Shown: in pieces, positions 61,653 to 64,000 of the stretch
How positions within the stretch are numbered: position 1 is the first letter of the stretch
How the letters are laid out: every line of letters starts with the position of its first letter
Assembly: GCA_964645715.1 (NCBI GenBank)
Contig: CAZYAO010000001.1
Span: 124,001 to 188,000 of the forward strand
Reading direction: 5' to 3'
DNA length: 64,000 nucleotides
Source of the DNA: JAUMBM01 sp964645715
Lineage (GTDB): Bacteria > Bacteroidota > Bacteroidia > Chitinophagales > Saprospiraceae
Translations under genes and position numbers: made by a program
Notes under the pieces: generated by a model
What the model was told of the DNA's origin: nothing
The model's database searches: none
Seen by the model: the letters and a program-made list of their open reading frames with translations, nothing else

Positions 61653-63065
61653 TCAGAATGGACCGTAGCGGATTTTTACGCTAAACAGCACAGCAATGCA
61701 TGCTATCAGAAAAATGTAGAAGAACACGGGGCTAATGTATCGTAACCATCGGTCGAAAGGTAATCTGCACATACCCAGCATAGCAATTAGCCCGCCAAGC
61801 GCTGGGTTAATCAGGTTGGTGATACCATCCCCCATTTGAAAGATGAGTACAACGGTTTGTCTTGTCAGACCAATTACTTCTCCCACAGGGACTAGTATGG
61901 GAAGGGTGGCCAATGCTTGTCCGCTACCTGACGGAATTAAGAAATTCATGGCGGATTGTCCAAATAGCATTGCAATAGCAGATCCATACAATGATAAGCC
62001 ACTTAGTTGAGAAGCAAATATATGCGCAATTGTATCATTTATCTGACCCTGCTCTAACACAACCTTGATGGAAGTTGCAAAGCCAACCATAAAAGCCCCT
62101 GGTGCAACCTTCCCGACAGAACTTAGCACTACCTCTCCAAATTCTGTTGCTGTAAGTTTATTTGTGAGTCCAATCAGCACTGCCATCATGCAAAAAAAAG
62201 CTGAGATCTCGTTAAGATACCAGTGATATTGAAAAACAGCAAACAGCATGTATGCCATACCAACGATGAAAATGCTGAAAGCAATACCATCCTTTCTGCC
62301 AAGTGTATAATCTGTTAAAGGTTTTGATAATGTAAATCCTTTTATGTCAACATCCTGCACCAAACTGGCGGATGGATTGGAGAGAATTTTTTTAAAATAT
62401 CGCACATTATACCAAGCAAGTATGGATAAACCAGTAAAGCACAAGACTGTTCTGAGCCCGGCCCCAGAGAATAATGGAAGCTCAGCAATTTTATGGCCAG
62501 TACCAATTGTGTAAGCATTGACAGGTGACAGTGCAAAGCCAACAGTTACACCGCCAACCGCAATACCCGCTGCCAGCATCAAATCCCCTCCTATTGCGAT
62601 GCTTAGTACGGCTGCTATGGGAATAAGGGCAATATTATTTTCATATCCAACGAATACACCCAGGCATCCAAAAATGTAAGTCATAAGTATGACAAGTACT
62701 ACTCGTTTACTTCCCCCCAGTCGCTTGACAGCCGCACCAACCGCATTTTCCACTGCACCGGATTTTTCCAAAAAGCCAAACATTATACCACTGGCCAACA
62801 CAATAAATATGATATCACTAGCAGTCTTAAAACCGACAGGAAGTGCCATAAACATTGCAAGTACGCCTACAGGTTTGGCACTAAGCTGTTGATAAGAACC
62901 AGGGACTACTTTTTCACGTCCATCAATCATTTCCCTGCTAAATTCTCCAGCCGGGATGAAATGCGTCATTACGGCAGCCAACAGCAGCATTCCGAACAGA
63001 ATAACTACTGGATGTGGAATGTATTGGTACCACTTTCCTTTTCTATCCCAATTGAACGAATTCAT
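61653..63065 (-). CDS. YfcC-family (C4-dicarboxylate/basic amino acid antiporter-like) transporter
   Basis: A 470-residue inner-membrane protein with about twelve helices. YIPHPVVILFGMLLLAAVMTHF, then IPAGEFSRE at the start and SGSGQALATLPILVPVGE, then GDGITNLINPALGGLIAML near the end are typical of the YfcC branch. It lies 10 bp after an M20 amidohydrolase gene on the same strand. The pair suggests uptake or exchange of an acylated or peptide-linked amino acid that the hydrolase releases (inference). Confidence 0.82.
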   Translation of the reverse strand: MNSFNWDRKGKWYQYIPHPVVILFGMLLLAAVMTHFIPAGEFSREMIDGREKVVPGSYQQLSAKPVGVLAMFMALPVGFKTASDIIFIVLASGIMFGFLEKSGAVENAVGAAVKRLGGSKRVVLVILMTYIFGCLGVFVGYENNIALIPIAAVLSIAIGGDLMLAAGIAVGGVTVGFALSPVNAYTIGTGHKIAELPLFSGAGLRTVLCFTGLSILAWYNVRYFKKILSNPSASLVQDVDIKGFTLSKPLTDYTLGRKDGIAFSIFIVGMAYMLFAVFQYHWYLNEISAFFCMMAVLIGLTNKLTATEFGEVVLSSVGKVAPGAFMVGFATSIKVVLEQGQINDTIAHIFASQLSGLSLYGSAIAMLFGQSAMNFLIPSGSGQALATLPILVPVGEVIGLTRQTVVLIFQMGDGITNLINPALGGLIAMLGMCRLPFDRWLRYISPVFFYIFLIACIAVLFSVKIRYGPF

Positions 63066-63075
63066 TTACTTTGGT

Positions 63076-64000
63076 TTAGGCACCTGGTGCCAGTATGTCT
63101 AATATTGCCAGTGTCATCGCATTAACTCCTGTAGTAAGTGTAGTTGTAGGATGGGGTAGAAATTTTGGCGAATGTAACGGCTCAAGATAGCAGCTAGGCT
63201 TGCCATTTGCATCAAATTTTTCAGGATCTACCGATCCCAGCCAAAGAAATGCTATGGGTATTCGGCCTTCATTGTCAAAATACGCAAAATCTTCGCCAAA
63301 TGTATAGGGCGGCTCTTCAATTACAGCGTCTTCACCCAGATAGCGCTTAAAAATTGTCTCCAATCTATTGCAGAGTTCCGTATCATTAATTACCGGTTTG
63401 GTATAGCGAGGATAAGGCAGGATAACAGGGTACAAGGATTCGTCTAATCCCGAAGCAATTGCCTCTCCCTTACAAATTCTCGCCACAGCTTCCATTATTT
63501 GTACAAAAATGGCCTCAGAGAAGCATCTTATGGTAAGTTTTAGATATACCTCTGAAGGGATTACGGAACCTTTTTGAGTATTGGTTACTATAGAGCCTAT
63601 TGTTACAACAGCAGGTTCAATTGGATTCACCTCTCTGCTTACAATGGTTTGAAGTCTAAGAATAATGGCTGCTGCGAGAACTACGGGATCTTTGGTTGTG
63701 GATGGATAGCCTCCGTGTCCGCCCAGTCCTTTAATTACGATTTCAGGATGTGCTGTAAGCGCCATAGCCGGACCGGGTCTGATTCCTATTTTCCCTCCGG
63801 GAAGCGTTGGGCTGCAGTGCCAGGCAAGCGCCATGTCGGGCATAGGAATTTTTGAAAAAAGACCAGCTTCAATCATTTTTCTTGCGCCATCGGCCCCTTC
63901 TTCTCCCAATTGACTTACCAACACCACCGTTCCCTTCCAAAATGATTTATGTGCAATAAGTTGTTTGGCTAAACCAACAGAAATTACTGGCACCATAGAG
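63076..64000 (-). CDS. M20-family amidohydrolase, N-terminus outside the window
   Basis: The last 307 or so residues of an M20D amidohydrolase; the frame stays open through the window end, so the true start lies beyond 64000. QLGEEGADGARKMIEAGLF contains the catalytic Glu-Glu pair, WHCSPTLPGGKIGIRPGPAMA is a family landmark, and GLGGHGGYPSTTKDPVVLAA starts the dimerisation domain. FGEDFAYF holds a late metal-binding region, and HSPKFLP supplies a late histidine. Relatives deacylate N-acyl amino acids, aminobenzoyl-glutamate or auxin conjugates. It is followed at 10 bp by a YfcC-type transporter gene. Confidence 0.87.
   Translation of the reverse strand, partial: SMVPVISVGLAKQLIAHKSFWKGTVVLVSQLGEEGADGARKMIEAGLFSKIPMPDMALAWHCSPTLPGGKIGIRPGPAMALTAHPEIVIKGLGGHGGYPSTTKDPVVLAAAIILRLQTIVSREVNPIEPAVVTIGSIVTNTQKGSVIPSEVYLKLTIRCFSEAIFVQIMEAVARICKGEAIASGLDESLYPVILPYPRYTKPVINDTELCNRLETIFKRYLGEDAVIEEPPYTFGEDFAYFDNEGRIPIAFLWLGSVDPEKFDANGKPSCYLEPLHSPKFLPHPTTTLTTGVNAMTLAILDILAPGA

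Noticed and set aside
1..64000. tRNA, rRNA, CRISPR arrays, insertion sequences
   Set aside because: Reading for T-loop consensus, rRNA landmarks, regularly spaced direct repeats and transposase motifs on both strands gave nothing that could be supported; a tRNAscan-SE, Infernal or ISfinder run would settle it.

Overview
The window reads as a draft-assembly scaffold from a member of the phylum Bacteroidota, most likely a Saprospiraceae-type organism. The evidence is type IX secretion (T9SS) C-terminal sorting domains of both kinds, SprB-type repeats, a TonB receptor with a carboxypeptidase-regulatory-like domain, a DUF5723-type barrel, a Rho factor with a long disordered insert, and a repeated promoter element TAnnTTTG (the Bacteroidota -7 box) just upstream of start codons that mostly lack Shine-Dalgarno sites. 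Three 100-N gaps (160-259, 25156-25255, 32281-32380) mark joins. At two of them the flanks are short exact duplications that break otherwise intact genes.

Layout. 1-5.1 kb (minus strand): a fragment of a surface protein, then an HD hydrolase-flippase-chain length regulator-polymerase operon for a surface polysaccharide. 5.2-7.2 kb (minus): an ECF sigma factor and a protein that appears to span both membranes (anti-sigma domain, inner-membrane helix, long linker, outer-membrane barrel). 7.3-24.4 kb (plus): LolC/E-like permease, FAD/Fe-S oxidase, thioredoxin-SPOR protein, HutI, a 1,539-residue T9SS adhesin with a cohesin-like domain and SprB-like repeats, an Omp85 protein, NAD kinase, a cyclase-family hydrolase and an M14 peptidase. 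24.4-31 kb (mostly minus): ferredoxin-reductase-like flavoprotein (broken by a gap), membrane protein, geranylgeranyl-reductase-family oxidoreductase, secreted PGRP-type amidase, TrpF-like protein, a small zinc-finger membrane protein (plus) and an SDR oxidoreductase. 31.2-35 kb (plus): esterase (broken by a gap), leucyl aminopeptidase, Lgt. 35-39.5 kb (minus): flavin reductase, TonB receptor, PycTM-domain protein. 39.6-42.6 kb (plus): lipoprotein and DUF5723 barrel.

42.7-51 kb carries core information-processing genes: rho (minus), then serS, a zinc metallopeptidase, frr, rpmH and lepA on the plus strand, with clear promoters and terminators and one candidate small RNA. 51-64 kb holds an orphan anti-sigma factor flanked by two very small membrane-protein ORFs, an alpha/beta hydrolase divergent from a SpoIIE-type phosphatase, an 11-repeat T9SS protein, a cell-wall glucosaminidase, an acidic protein, ribosomal protein S1, and an M20 amidohydrolase plus YfcC-type transporter pair cut by the window end.

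The strongest candidates for unusual biology are the sigma/dual-membrane anti-sigma pair (5.2-7.2 kb), the PycTM protein with an apparently decayed HD half while a standalone intact HD protein sits elsewhere, and several very small genes. No tRNA, rRNA, CRISPR array or insertion sequence was recognised by eye.
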